Shown here: one piece after another, positions 1 to 7,492 of the stretch | How positions within the stretch are numbered: position 1 is the first letter of the stretch | How the letters are laid out: each line of letters opens with the position of its first letter | Assembly (NCBI RefSeq): GCF_002811955.1 | Contig: NZ_NPEF01000047.1 | Span: forward strand, 8,475 to 21,540 | Length of the DNA stretch: 13,066 nucleotides | Source: Leptospira ellisii | GTDB lineage: Bacteria > Spirochaetota > Leptospiria > Leptospirales > Leptospiraceae | Reading direction: 5' to 3' | Program-made: the position numbers and the translations under genes | Notes under the pieces: generated by a model | The model's database searches: none | What the model was told of the DNA's origin: nothing | Seen by the model: the letters and a program-made list of their open reading frames with translations, nothing else

Positions 1-22
1 CATTAAAAAAACGTAAAAATCG

Positions 23-34
23 TTCCGATCGGAA
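23..34. promoter_or_regulatory. 12-bp palindrome upstream of the AraC-type gene
   Basis: TTCCGATCGGAA is a perfect palindrome lying 38 bp before the AraC-type start codon. It could be an operator, but such GC-centred palindromes are frequent in this window. No convincing -35/-10 pair was recognised in bases 1-71. Function is unproven. Confidence 0.2.
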
Positions 35-71
35 TTGCATTTACGCTCGTATCGTATTCACTGGAGACGAT

Positions 72-944
72 ATGTCCAAGGTCGAACACAAACCGCCCGT
101 TCTGGATTTGGAGGACGTTTTACCGGATTCCGCGGAGCCGAAATTTTACGCTGGCAAATTGGAGGATCTACCAGCGGATTTTCGCGAGTATGACAGCTCT
201 CATCGGCATACTTATTTCGCCCTTTTTTTCTTTTTAAAGGGCAAGGGAACGCACACGATCGACTTTCAGGAATTTACGATCGAATCCGATTCCCTTTTCT
301 TCCTAAAGCCGGGGCAGGTGCATTCCTGGAAATTCCTATCTCCGGTGCGGGGTTTCGCATTAAAAATATCGCAGGAATTTTTTTCCGGCGAAAGGGAGCA
401 TTCGGCGCTTTTGCGGGAATTCCCGTTTTTCAGGTTCGGCTCGGGAAAGTCGAAACTGATCGTTTCGGATCCGGAACGCCTGCGATCCGATTTTCTGAGG
501 CTTTTGGACGAGAACGGAAAAAAATCGGAACGAAGGATGCTCGCCGTACTGAGTCAGGTGATCTTACTTCAGGCGAAGAAGGAATACGATGCGGTGCCGG
601 ATAACGTTTCTCCGTCCGATCCGATCGTGGTCCGTTTTCAGAAATTGCTCGAGGAGAATTTCCCGAAGGAAAGAAACACCTCATTTTATTCGCGCAGGTT
701 GGGCATCGCTCCGAACACTCTGAACCGAATCTGTCACGAAACTTTGGGAAAATCGGCGAAGTCTGTGGTTCACGAGCGGGTGACCTTGGAGATCAAACGT
801 CTGCTTATACATTCGTATTTGAATATTACACAAATATCATGGGAATTGGGTTTCACGGACAACGCCTATTTCAGCAGATATTTTCGCGCTCGTTCCGGGG
901 TTTCTCCGGAAAGTTTCAGGAACGCAGGACGAAAAACACCGTAA
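72..944 (+). CDS. AraC family transcriptional regulator with N-terminal cupin domain
   Basis: A 290-residue one-component regulator. The N-terminal half (about 40-100) has the cupin ligand-binding signature of AraC proteins: His44 and His46 in SSHRHTYFA, a turn-rich strand region, then KPGQVHSW at 79-86. The C-terminal part (about 186-284) is the double helix-turn-helix AraC DNA-binding domain, with a first HTH around YSRRLGIAPNTLNRIC and a second around ITQISWELGFTDNAYFSRYFR, ending in the family-typical SGVSPESFR. The ATG at 72 is supported by GGAGA at 63-67. Length matches the usual 270-300 residues. The ligand cannot be read from sequence. The gene directly precedes the DoxX gene on the same strand (69-bp gap), a possible target, although DoxX has its own promoter. 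What lies upstream is outside the window. Confidence 0.9.
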   Translation: MSKVEHKPPVLDLEDVLPDSAEPKFYAGKLEDLPADFREYDSSHRHTYFALFFFLKGKGTHTIDFQEFTIESDSLFFLKPGQVHSWKFLSPVRGFALKISQEFFSGEREHSALLREFPFFRFGSGKSKLIVSDPERLRSDFLRLLDENGKKSERRMLAVLSQVILLQAKKEYDAVPDNVSPSDPIVVRFQKLLEENFPKERNTSFYSRRLGIAPNTLNRICHETLGKSAKSVVHERVTLEIKRLLIHSYLNITQISWELGFTDNAYFSRYFRARSGVSPESFRNAGRKTP

Positions 945-961
945 AATATCGATTCCGTCCA

Positions 962-990
962 TTTACATTCCAGTCTCCTTCCCCTATAGT
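962..990 (+). promoter_or_regulatory. sigma-70-type promoter of the DoxX gene
   Basis: TTTACA (962-967, five of six to TTGACA), a 17-bp spacer, then TATAGT (985-990, five of six to TATAAT). The predicted start near 997 leaves a short leader with AGGAGA at 1003-1008 before the ATG at 1014. One of the two best sigma-70 matches in the window. Confidence 0.6.
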
Positions 991-1013
991 TCGATCATCA
1001 TTAGGAGAATTCA

Positions 1014-1460
1014 ATGATCGAAAAAATCTTTCAAACCGATGCTAATCTTGTTCTCACGTTCGTGAGGATCGGACTCGGGATCGTGATGCTTCCCCACGGC
1101 GCCCAAAAACTGTTCGGTTGGTTCGGCGGATCCGGTTTCGGAGCGACGATCTCTTTTTTCAGTTCCATCGGCGTCCCTTCTTTCGTCGCGTTTCTCGTGA
1201 TCCTCGCCGAATTTTTCGGGGCGCTGGGTTTGATCTTCGGTTTTTGCACCAAGCTGTCCGCGTTCGGAATCGCGCTTACCATGTTCGGTGCCGCAGTCTT
1301 CGTAAGACAGAACGGATTCTTTATGAATTGGTTCGGAAATCAGACGGGTGAAGGTTTCGAATACCATATCCTCGCGATCGTTATGGCGCTCGCGCTTTTG
1401 ATTGCGGGAGGAGGGGCCTATTCCGTCGACGGTTATCTTTTGGAAAAACTCAAGCAGTAG
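1014..1460 (+). CDS. DoxX family integral membrane protein
   Basis: A 148-residue, four-helix membrane protein of the DoxX/DoxD family. Hydrophobic segments lie at about 12-30, 55-76, 80-97 and 117-136. The family hallmark HGAQKLFGWFGG is at 28-39, EFFGALGL at 66-73, and a conserved-type His at 118 precedes the last helix. AGGAGA six bases before the ATG fixes the start. Family members are inner-membrane proteins of poorly defined role; some have been tied to thiol/quinone redox balance and oxidative stress (established for other bacteria, not shown here). It lies 69 bp after an AraC-type gene, has its own promoter and is followed at once by a terminator, so it is probably monocistronic. The exact biochemical role is unknown. 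Confidence 0.88.
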   Translation: MIEKIFQTDANLVLTFVRIGLGIVMLPHGAQKLFGWFGGSGFGATISFFSSIGVPSFVAFLVILAEFFGALGLIFGFCTKLSAFGIALTMFGAAVFVRQNGFFMNWFGNQTGEGFEYHILAIVMALALLIAGGGAYSVDGYLLEKLKQ

Positions 1461-1478
1461 GTTGTAAAAACGTTCCTC

Positions 1479-1509
1479 GCGCCGGGGAGATTTTTCCGGC
1501 GCTCTTTTT
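1479..1509 (+). terminator. intrinsic terminator after the DoxX gene
   Basis: A perfect 7-bp stem GCGCCGG (1479-1485) / CCGGCGC (1496-1502) with a 10-base loop is followed by TCTTTTT. It lies 18 bases after the DoxX stop. The same hairpin could also serve the convergent MFS gene on the other strand, but there the U-run is further away. Confidence 0.8.
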
Positions 1510-1593
1510 ACCGCGTTCTTATATTCTTAAATTATAAAGTATCTTCGACGCATTCCGTCTTCATTTTTCGTGTTCGATGGATGATGCGAGCGT

Positions 1594-2823
1594 TCAATGC
1601 AGGACGACCTGCGTGTTCTCCTCCGAAACGACTTCGTCGACGATCCTACGCCTTCCCAGAAAAAGGATCGCGAACGCCAAAAGGGAGGAGGAAAAAAGGA
1701 TCGAAGCGAGCGGTAGGCTGGTATGAGCGCTGAAAAGACCCACACCGGTTGAGGCTACGGCTCCGATTCCCATCTGTAGAGAGCCCATTAAAGCCGAGGC
1801 AGATCCGGCGTTTTTGGAAAACGGCGCCAAGGCCAGCGCCGATGCGTTCGGGTTGAGTAAACCGACTAACGAAAGTAATACGAAAAAGAACGCGACGGTT
1901 TCCCAAAGACCGAACCATCCTTGTATGCTGCCCGCGAAAAAAAGCGAAGTCGCCAAAACCTGAAAGAAAAGGGCGGTTTTGAGGATCCGCGTATTCGAGA
2001 ATTTCCTTATCAGAAGGATGTTCATCTGACTCGCTCCGATGAAACCGATGGATAAAAACGCGAATATCCAACTGTAAATTTCCGGGGAGACGCGGAATAT
2101 CTCCATAAACAGAATCGGTGAACCGGACACATATACGAATAGACCGGAAAAGGCAACGGCTCCCGATATCGTATACGTGAAAAAACGGGGGTCGAACAGA
2201 ACGTTCGAATACTGACGGACGATCGCCAAAGGATCGAGGGAAACGGAAACGTCGGCGACGTGGCTTTCCGGTAGATAAAGCGCGCTTATGATTCCCATCA
2301 GAACGGCAATTCCCGCAAGAATCACGAATACGGAACGCCATCCTAAAGTGGAGCTGACGTAACCGCCGATCGTGGGCGCCAGCAACGGGGACGCTCCCAA
2401 AATCAACACGAGCAGCGAAAATACTTTGGAACTTTCCTTTATGGAAAACAGATCGCGGACCATGGCGACGGAGGCGACGTTCGCGGCGCATCCTCCTATC
2501 GCTTGCAGAAAACGGAATATTATAAGTTCATTGATCGTGGAGGAGAAAAAACAGCCTACGGAGGCTAACACGTAAAGCGCGATGCCGTAGTATAGAGGTT
2601 TTTTTCTTCCGAACCGGTCCAAAAGCGGACCGTACAAAATTTGTCCCAACGCCAATCCGATAAAATATCCGGAAAGGGATAGGGCCACCTCCGAAGCGGG
2701 GGTTTTTAGATCCTCGGCGATTTCCGGAAACGCGGGCAGATACATGTCGATGGAAAACGGACTCAAGGCGGTCAGAATTCCCAAAATGAATATGATATAA
2801 AAGTTTTGTCGTTTGGAGCGCAC
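1594..2823 (-). CDS. Bcr/CflA-type MFS drug exporter (DHA1)
   Basis: A 409-residue major facilitator protein with about 12 hydrophobic segments. It carries the Bcr/CflA signature SPFSIDMYLPAFPEIA at 21-36 (Asp26 in the first helix), motif A GPLLDRFGRKKP at 65-76, motif B with Arg104 in RFLQAIGG, and motif C GASPLLAPTIGG at 143-154, which marks proton-coupled antiporters. It should expel drug-like compounds across the inner membrane using the proton gradient; the substrate is not predictable. The start is a GTG at 2823, chosen because GAGGAAA sits about six bases upstream on the coding strand and no ATG fits. It lies downstream of the tetR-MBL-epimerase operon on the same strand, but has its own promoter and a hairpin between, so it may be separately controlled. 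Confidence 0.9.
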   Translation of the reverse strand: MRSKRQNFYIIFILGILTALSPFSIDMYLPAFPEIAEDLKTPASEVALSLSGYFIGLALGQILYGPLLDRFGRKKPLYYGIALYVLASVGCFFSSTINELIIFRFLQAIGGCAANVASVAMVRDLFSIKESSKVFSLLVLILGASPLLAPTIGGYVSSTLGWRSVFVILAGIAVLMGIISALYLPESHVADVSVSLDPLAIVRQYSNVLFDPRFFTYTISGAVAFSGLFVYVSGSPILFMEIFRVSPEIYSWIFAFLSIGFIGASQMNILLIRKFSNTRILKTALFFQVLATSLFFAGSIQGWFGLWETVAFFFVLLSLVGLLNPNASALALAPFSKNAGSASALMGSLQMGIGAVASTGVGLFSAHTSLPLASILFSSSLLAFAILFLGRRRIVDEVVSEENTQVVLH

Positions 2824-2858
2824 GCGGTCTTTCCTCGCCCCCGAAATGCGGGAAGGGC

Positions 2859-2886
2859 TTTGGTTATTTTGTCACTATTTTGGTTA
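2859..2886 (-). repeat. 20-bp-spaced direct repeat at the MFS promoter
   Basis: TTTGGTTA (+ strand) occurs at 2859-2866 and again at 2879-2886, exactly 20 bp apart, or two helical turns. One copy overlaps the upstream edge of the -10 element and the other falls at the predicted transcription start. The spacing and position suggest binding of a regulator to the same face of the helix. The regulator is unknown. Confidence 0.35.
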
Positions 2887-2902
2887 CATATGGGGGTGTC
2901 AA
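2874..2902 (-). promoter_or_regulatory. sigma-70-type promoter of the Bcr/CflA exporter
   Basis: On the - strand a perfect TTGACA (complement of 2897-2902) is followed after 17 bp by AATAGT (complement of 2874-2879, four of six). Transcription would begin near 2867, giving a leader of roughly 45 bases with GAGGAAA before the GTG start. Confidence 0.55.
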
Positions 2903-2933
2903 ACGATTCTTCCGTTCGGGAACGAAGTCGTTT
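2901..2933 (-). terminator. hairpin at the 3' end of the tetR operon
   Basis: On the - strand an outer AAACGA/TCGTTT pair encloses CTTCGTTC and GAAC(g)GAAG, giving a long, slightly bulged stem that begins inside the stop codon of the epimerase-like gene. There is only a short T run after it, so termination may be partial. The hairpin abuts and partly overlaps the -35 box of the next gene. Confidence 0.35.
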
Positions 2934-3594
2934 AACGTTTTGCCAGTTCGACGATGTCCAAAACTTCCACGGTGTTTTTTTCGAATCCTTTCGAAACCGC
3001 GCGGATCATCGCCTGACCCAATTCCGCAAGAGTGGTCGCGTGTTTCGGAAGAAAACGACGCAGTATAGGATACATCCACGTGAAATATTTGTAATAGGGA
3101 AGCGTGTTTTTCAATCCCGGCGTTGGGTGCATATAAGCGGGGCGAAAATTATATACGCGCTTAAATCCGAGCGCGATCAGATCGTTTTCCGTTTTTCCTT
3201 TTACCCGGGCCCACATGCTCTTCCCCCTTTCTGTGCCGTCGGTTCCCGCTCCGGATACGTAACAGAAGATCAGATTCGGATTCACGTCGTGTAACGTTTT
3301 CGCGAAGTGCAGGGTCAAGGTATGGGTCCGCTCCGTATATTCACTTTCCGTTAAACCGACGGAACTCACTCCCAGGCAGAAGAAACAGGAATCGTATCCC
3401 TTGAGTCGATCCGCTATAGGAGTTATGTTTAGAAAATCGGAATGTAGTATCTCCTTGAGTTTGGGATGTTCCACCCCGCACGGTTTGCGGTTGATCACGA
3501 GTATCTCTTCGACGTTTTCGTCGTCGAGGCATTCGTGTAAAACTCCCTCTCCCACCATTCCGGTGGCGCCCGTTATGATCGTCTTGAATTTCAT
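2932..3594 (-). CDS. NAD(P)-binding epimerase/dehydratase-like protein
   Basis: A 220-residue Rossmann-fold protein of the extended/atypical SDR (NAD-dependent epimerase-like) type. The dinucleotide-binding loop TGATGMVGEG is at 8-17, Arg36 after the second strand (INRK) is of the kind that favours NADP, YVSGAGTD at 112-119 and Lys132/Lys134 (RVKGKTEND) sit where SDR active-site residues lie, and RPAYMHP is at 151-157. A short size and lack of a canonical YxxxK place it with YbjT/HTATIP2-like NAD(P)-binding proteins rather than a defined sugar epimerase. The start is the ATG at 3594 with GGGAG eight bases upstream. A longer reading to 3687 would run through the preceding gene and is rejected. 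It is the last gene of the tetR operon, with its ATG overlapping the MBL stop (ATGA). Substrate unknown. Confidence 0.82.
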   Translation of the reverse strand: MKFKTIITGATGMVGEGVLHECLDDENVEEILVINRKPCGVEHPKLKEILHSDFLNITPIADRLKGYDSCFFCLGVSSVGLTESEYTERTHTLTLHFAKTLHDVNPNLIFCYVSGAGTDGTERGKSMWARVKGKTENDLIALGFKRVYNFRPAYMHPTPGLKNTLPYYKYFTWMYPILRRFLPKHATTLAELGQAMIRAVSKGFEKNTVEVLDIVELAKR

Positions 3595-4907
3595 CGTTGC
3601 AACTCCCGATTCGATTTCAACTTTTCCGTTTGTGTGGAAACGATCGGATCCTCCGATTCTTTTTTCCAAGGAAGGGAAGGCCACCATCGCGAAAAACCCG
3701 TTTCCTTTTCCGGTTCGAAACTTTGACCGGGTCTCGGAGTCGCCACGTTTACGTTCAATTCCTCGGACTTCGACAATACGCGTTCGATCGGTTCGGTCCA
3801 GGAGTGGGCCGCGAGTTCAAAGAGGGCCCAGTGAACCGGAAGCATTTTTTTTCCGTTTACGAGTTTGTGCGCTATCACCGCCTGTTCCGGTCCGATATGC
3901 CAATCGGGCCAGGCTTGGTTGTATTGACCGATTTCGATCATCGTGAGATCGAAAGGTCCGTATTTCGTTCCGATATCCCGCATCGCGGGGAACAAACCCG
4001 TGTCGCCCGAATAATATACGCGGTGTTCTGCGCCGATCAGCGCGTAACCCGCCCAAAGGTGTTCGTCCTTGTCGGTGAGAGTTCTTCCGGACGCGTGTCT
4101 CGCGGGAGTGCAGACGATCTTGAATTTTCCGAACGAAGCGGATTCCCACCAATCCAACTCTGTAATTTTAGACTTGGGAATTCCCCAGTCCTCCAAATGT
4201 GCGCCGACTCCGAGGGGAACGATGAAGCGGGTGTCTTTGTCGTTTAACAAAAGGATCGTTTTTTTGTCGAGATGATCGTAGTGATCGTGTGAGACGACCA
4301 CTGCATCGACGGGAGGAAGTTCGTCGAAGGAAACCAAGGGAGCATACCATCGTTTGGGCCCTATCCAGGAGAACGGAGAACTCCTTTCCGACCAGATGGG
4401 ATCGGTGAGAATCCGATAACCGTCTATTTCGACTAACGTGGAAGAATGTCCGAACCAGGTGACCCTGAGTCCGCTAGCGGGAGGGGTAAGGAAGGAATTA
4501 GGATCGGGTATTTCCACGGGGACGGGTTCGGACGGACTTGCAAATTCGCTTTTGCTGAATAGAGATGCCAAACTTCCCCATAGGTCGTTCACCAAGGGTT
4601 CTGGATTCACGAAGGAACCGTCCCTCCAATTTTTGGAGGTTTTGATCCGTTCCTCCCGCAAATTCGCGTTAGGCGCTCCTCCGCAGGTTTCCAAGGAGAC
4701 GAAAAGCGCGTTCGCAAAAAGAAGTACGGAAATCCAGCGGACGGCCCGTATCGCCGAGGAAAGTTCCTTTTTGACGTTCGAGTCGCCCGATTTTTTGAGT
4801 TCGCGTAGATATCGTTTAATATCGATTAGGCGACGTTTACTTAAGGCGTTTTCGATTTTTCTGCGGCCGAAAATCAAAGACAAACGGAGGTTTCGTTTTA
4901 GTTTCAT
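3591..4907 (-). CDS. membrane-anchored MBL-fold hydrolase, NAPE-PLD/RomA-like
   Basis: A 438-residue protein. Residues 1-55 are strongly basic, 56-72 are a hydrophobic segment likely to anchor or export it, and a linker leads to a metallo-beta-lactamase domain from about 147. The zinc ligands are visible: SHDHYDHLD at 206-214 (His207, His209, Asp211, His212), His271, Asp302 in GDTG and His359 in PVHW. WFGHSSTLVEIDGYRILTDP and WSERSSPFSWIGPKRW match the branch containing N-acyl-phosphatidylethanolamine phospholipase D and RomA-type proteins (Lactamase_B_2). A phosphodiester, possibly a phospholipid, is therefore a reasonable substrate guess, but not shown. Cys75 after the hydrophobic stretch is not in a good lipobox. 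The ATG at 4907 overlaps the tetR stop (ATGA) and follows CGGGGAA; longer readings overlap tetR and are rejected. Its stop overlaps the next ATG, indicating translational coupling. Confidence 0.87.
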   Translation of the reverse strand: MKLKRNLRLSLIFGRRKIENALSKRRLIDIKRYLRELKKSGDSNVKKELSSAIRAVRWISVLLFANALFVSLETCGGAPNANLREERIKTSKNWRDGSFVNPEPLVNDLWGSLASLFSKSEFASPSEPVPVEIPDPNSFLTPPASGLRVTWFGHSSTLVEIDGYRILTDPIWSERSSPFSWIGPKRWYAPLVSFDELPPVDAVVVSHDHYDHLDKKTILLLNDKDTRFIVPLGVGAHLEDWGIPKSKITELDWWESASFGKFKIVCTPARHASGRTLTDKDEHLWAGYALIGAEHRVYYSGDTGLFPAMRDIGTKYGPFDLTMIEIGQYNQAWPDWHIGPEQAVIAHKLVNGKKMLPVHWALFELAAHSWTEPIERVLSKSEELNVNVATPRPGQSFEPEKETGFSRWWPSLPWKKESEDPIVSTQTEKLKSNRELQR

Positions 4908-5494
4908 CTTTTTCCCCGAAGCGGAACGCAAAGAACGCGCGCCGCGGTTTTTATTCCTTCCGCAAATTCGGATCGGGAAGAGGAGGAATGTTTTAAGCCG
5001 ATCGAAATTCGGTTTAACGTATCCACCAGATCCTTGGTTTTCAACCCGAAGGCGGAATATATCCTTTTTAGGTCCGATTCCTGAACCGTTTTGTGGACGG
5101 ATTTCAGAAAAAGTTCCTCGTAGTCCTTCACCATGGAACCCACGAGGGTTTTGCTCGTTTCGCCCAGGTCGGACGCGCCCGAAGCGATCATTCCCACGAA
5201 TCGTCCCATCCATGCGTCGAACGCGGCCGCGAGTTTTTCCTCCAGAGTGAGAGCCGTATCGTTTAACGCGCGTTTGGCTTCTTCCAGGGAGTTTTGCAGC
5301 GTGTTTTCGACCACTTCCTTAAAAAGATCCTCTTTCGCGGCGAAGTGAAGATACAAACCTTGTCTCGAAATCGAGGCGGCGCGGGCCACTTCGTCCATGG
5401 AAGTTTTCCGAAATCCGTATTTGAGAAAAACCGCCAAGGCGCAGTTTAATATCTCGGTTTTACGGATTTCGGTTTCGACGGGTTTTGTATTCAT
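4904..5494 (-). CDS. TetR family transcriptional regulator
   Basis: A 196-residue TetR-type repressor. The N-terminal helix-turn-helix covers about 10-58, with the family-typical TSMDEVARAASISRQGLYLHFAAKEDLF at 31-58 described here by its key residues Gly/Leu/Tyr-His-Phe and Lys-Glu/Asp-Leu. The rest is the helical ligand-binding and dimer domain with no family-wide motif. The ATG at 5494 is preferred over a TTG two codons upstream. There is no Shine-Dalgarno sequence before either, and a promoter predicted just upstream would start transcription at or next to this ATG, so a leaderless message is possible. It heads a three-gene operon with overlapping ATGA junctions and most likely represses it by binding the palindromes at 5494-5528. 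The effector is unknown. Confidence 0.9.
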   Translation of the reverse strand: MNTKPVETEIRKTEILNCALAVFLKYGFRKTSMDEVARAASISRQGLYLHFAAKEDLFKEVVENTLQNSLEEAKRALNDTALTLEEKLAAAFDAWMGRFVGMIASGASDLGETSKTLVGSMVKDYEELFLKSVHKTVQESDLKRIYSAFGLKTKDLVDTLNRISIGLKHSSSSRSEFAEGIKTAARVLCVPLRGKR

Positions 5495-5528
5495 AGACAA
5501 ACTTTACAGTTTAGACATATTTTGTCTA
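5494..5528 (-). promoter_or_regulatory. tetR operon promoter embedded in nested palindromes
   Basis: On the + strand TAGACA occurs at 5494-5499 and 5512-5517, with its complement TGTCTA at 5523-5528. This gives a 17-bp palindrome (5512-5528), a wider one with 8-bp arms TAGACAAA (5494-5501) / TTTGTCTA (5521-5528), and an inner AAACT/AGTTT (5499-5503, 5508-5512). On the - strand TAGACA works as -35 and TAAAGT (complement of 5501-5506) as -10 with a 16-bp spacer, placing the start near 5494, the A of the tetR ATG. The arrangement suits autorepression by a TetR dimer or pair of dimers. Confidence 0.5.
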
Positions 5529-5540
5529 TTGAGGTTCCCG

Positions 5541-5603
5541 AAAAAAGACCGGTTTTCCGTAAAAGCGGAGAAAAACGCCCCGAAAAAAAGAAAAACCGGT
5601 CTT
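5541..5603 (-). terminator. intrinsic terminator of the acyltransferase-patatin operon
   Basis: Perfect 12-bp arms AAGACCGGTTTT (5545-5556) and AAAACCGGTCTT (5592-5603) flank a 35-base loop that can form a small CCG/CGG hairpin of its own. On the - strand the stem ends in a run of six T, about 40 bases after the patatin stop. The U-rich tail is only good in the - direction, so it belongs to the patatin transcript. Confidence 0.72.
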
Positions 5604-5642
5604 CAAAATACGGTAAAAAACTTTTCGAAAACGGAACCCGCG

Positions 5643-6673
<1,031 letters not shown>

Positions 6674-6677
<4 letters not shown>

Positions 6678-7441
6678 AACGCGGTTTCCGTTGCTTCGGC
6701 GGAATTCGATTCTTCGGTAAATTCCTTGTCCGATTTTTTAAACTGGAACGGGTATTTCATATTCGTCAACGATGCGATCTCGTGCATCCTCTCGTGTAAA
6801 AATTCCTCCGGATCCGCGTCCGGGTGTAGATGTTTCAGTTCTCCGATCCGGATCGTGAGGGAGGTTCTCCGTAAAAAGCCGCTCGGTCTGTAATCCAATC
6901 CGAGACAAAGGATCGGAAGCGGGGTTTCCGGTTTGCCTACGATAAAACGAAATGCTCCCGGTCTTCCTTTGCCCATCTTGTACGGAACCGTCGTCTGTTC
7001 CGGAAAGATCACGAGCATATTACCGTTGTATAATGTCTTTTTTGCGAATAAAAGATCCCGTTTGCTTTTGCGCGGTTCGTTTCGGTTGAGCGGAATTCCG
7101 CCGCACTTCAGAAAAAAATCGAAAAATAGCGGGGAGGCCATGGAATCCTTCATGATCGCCCAGATATCCCAGCGCACCTTATACAGAGCCTTTGCCAGTC
7201 CCACGGGGATATCGTCGTTTCTTTGGTGTTTTACCAGAACGAGTACGGTTCCTTGCTTAGGGACGTTTTCCAGACCGTGAACCTTCGTTTTATAACGGAG
7301 ACTTCCGTAGATTCCGCCGAACCAGCGGAGCAGCTTTCTGACTTTGTAGGAACTTCCCGGATGAACTCCCGGTTCCGCGTCGGGAGCCCTGTATTTGCGG
7401 GGAATGTCGTTTCTTTTTTCCGAAGTTGTTTGTGGTTGCAT
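6674..7441 (-). CDS. lysophospholipid acyltransferase (PlsC-like, LPLAT family)
   Basis: A 255-residue 1-acylglycerol-3-phosphate acyltransferase-type protein. Motif I is H-x4-D: His72 and Asp77 in KHQRNDDIP. Motif II is GGIPLNRN at 114-121, with the Arg that binds the phosphate. Motif III is FPEQT at 146-150, where family members usually have FPEGT. A further Pro-containing block, PLPILCLG, follows. It should transfer an acyl group to a lysophospholipid or related acceptor at the membrane; the exact acceptor is not certain. The ATG at 7441 is the only reasonable start, but no Shine-Dalgarno sequence precedes it. It lies 51 bp after the FG-GAP lipoprotein gene on the same strand and overlaps the patatin gene by four bases. 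Confidence 0.87.
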
Positions 7442-7492
7442 ACGGTTATTTGGAGACCGGATCGGTCCGCAGGTTGCAAAAAACGATTTCGT

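Noticed and set aside
1..3. CAT at the very start as the ATG of a divergent gene leaving the window
   Set aside because: No ribosome-binding site is visible on the - strand and no coding sequence can be seen, so it cannot be supported.
1646..2491. A 281-codon frame on the - strand inside the Bcr/CflA exporter
   Set aside because: It is an out-of-frame reading of the exporter with Arg-rich translation; the exporter frame has full family motifs.
3401..5250. Several + strand open frames (181, 216 and 270 codons) opposite the tetR operon
   Set aside because: They mirror the codon bias of the genes on the other strand, are rich in Arg/Phe/Ser, and show no domain or start signal.
5495..5500. TTG start for tetR two codons upstream of the ATG
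   Set aside because: Neither codon has a Shine-Dalgarno sequence, but the predicted transcription start coincides with the ATG, so ATG is simpler.
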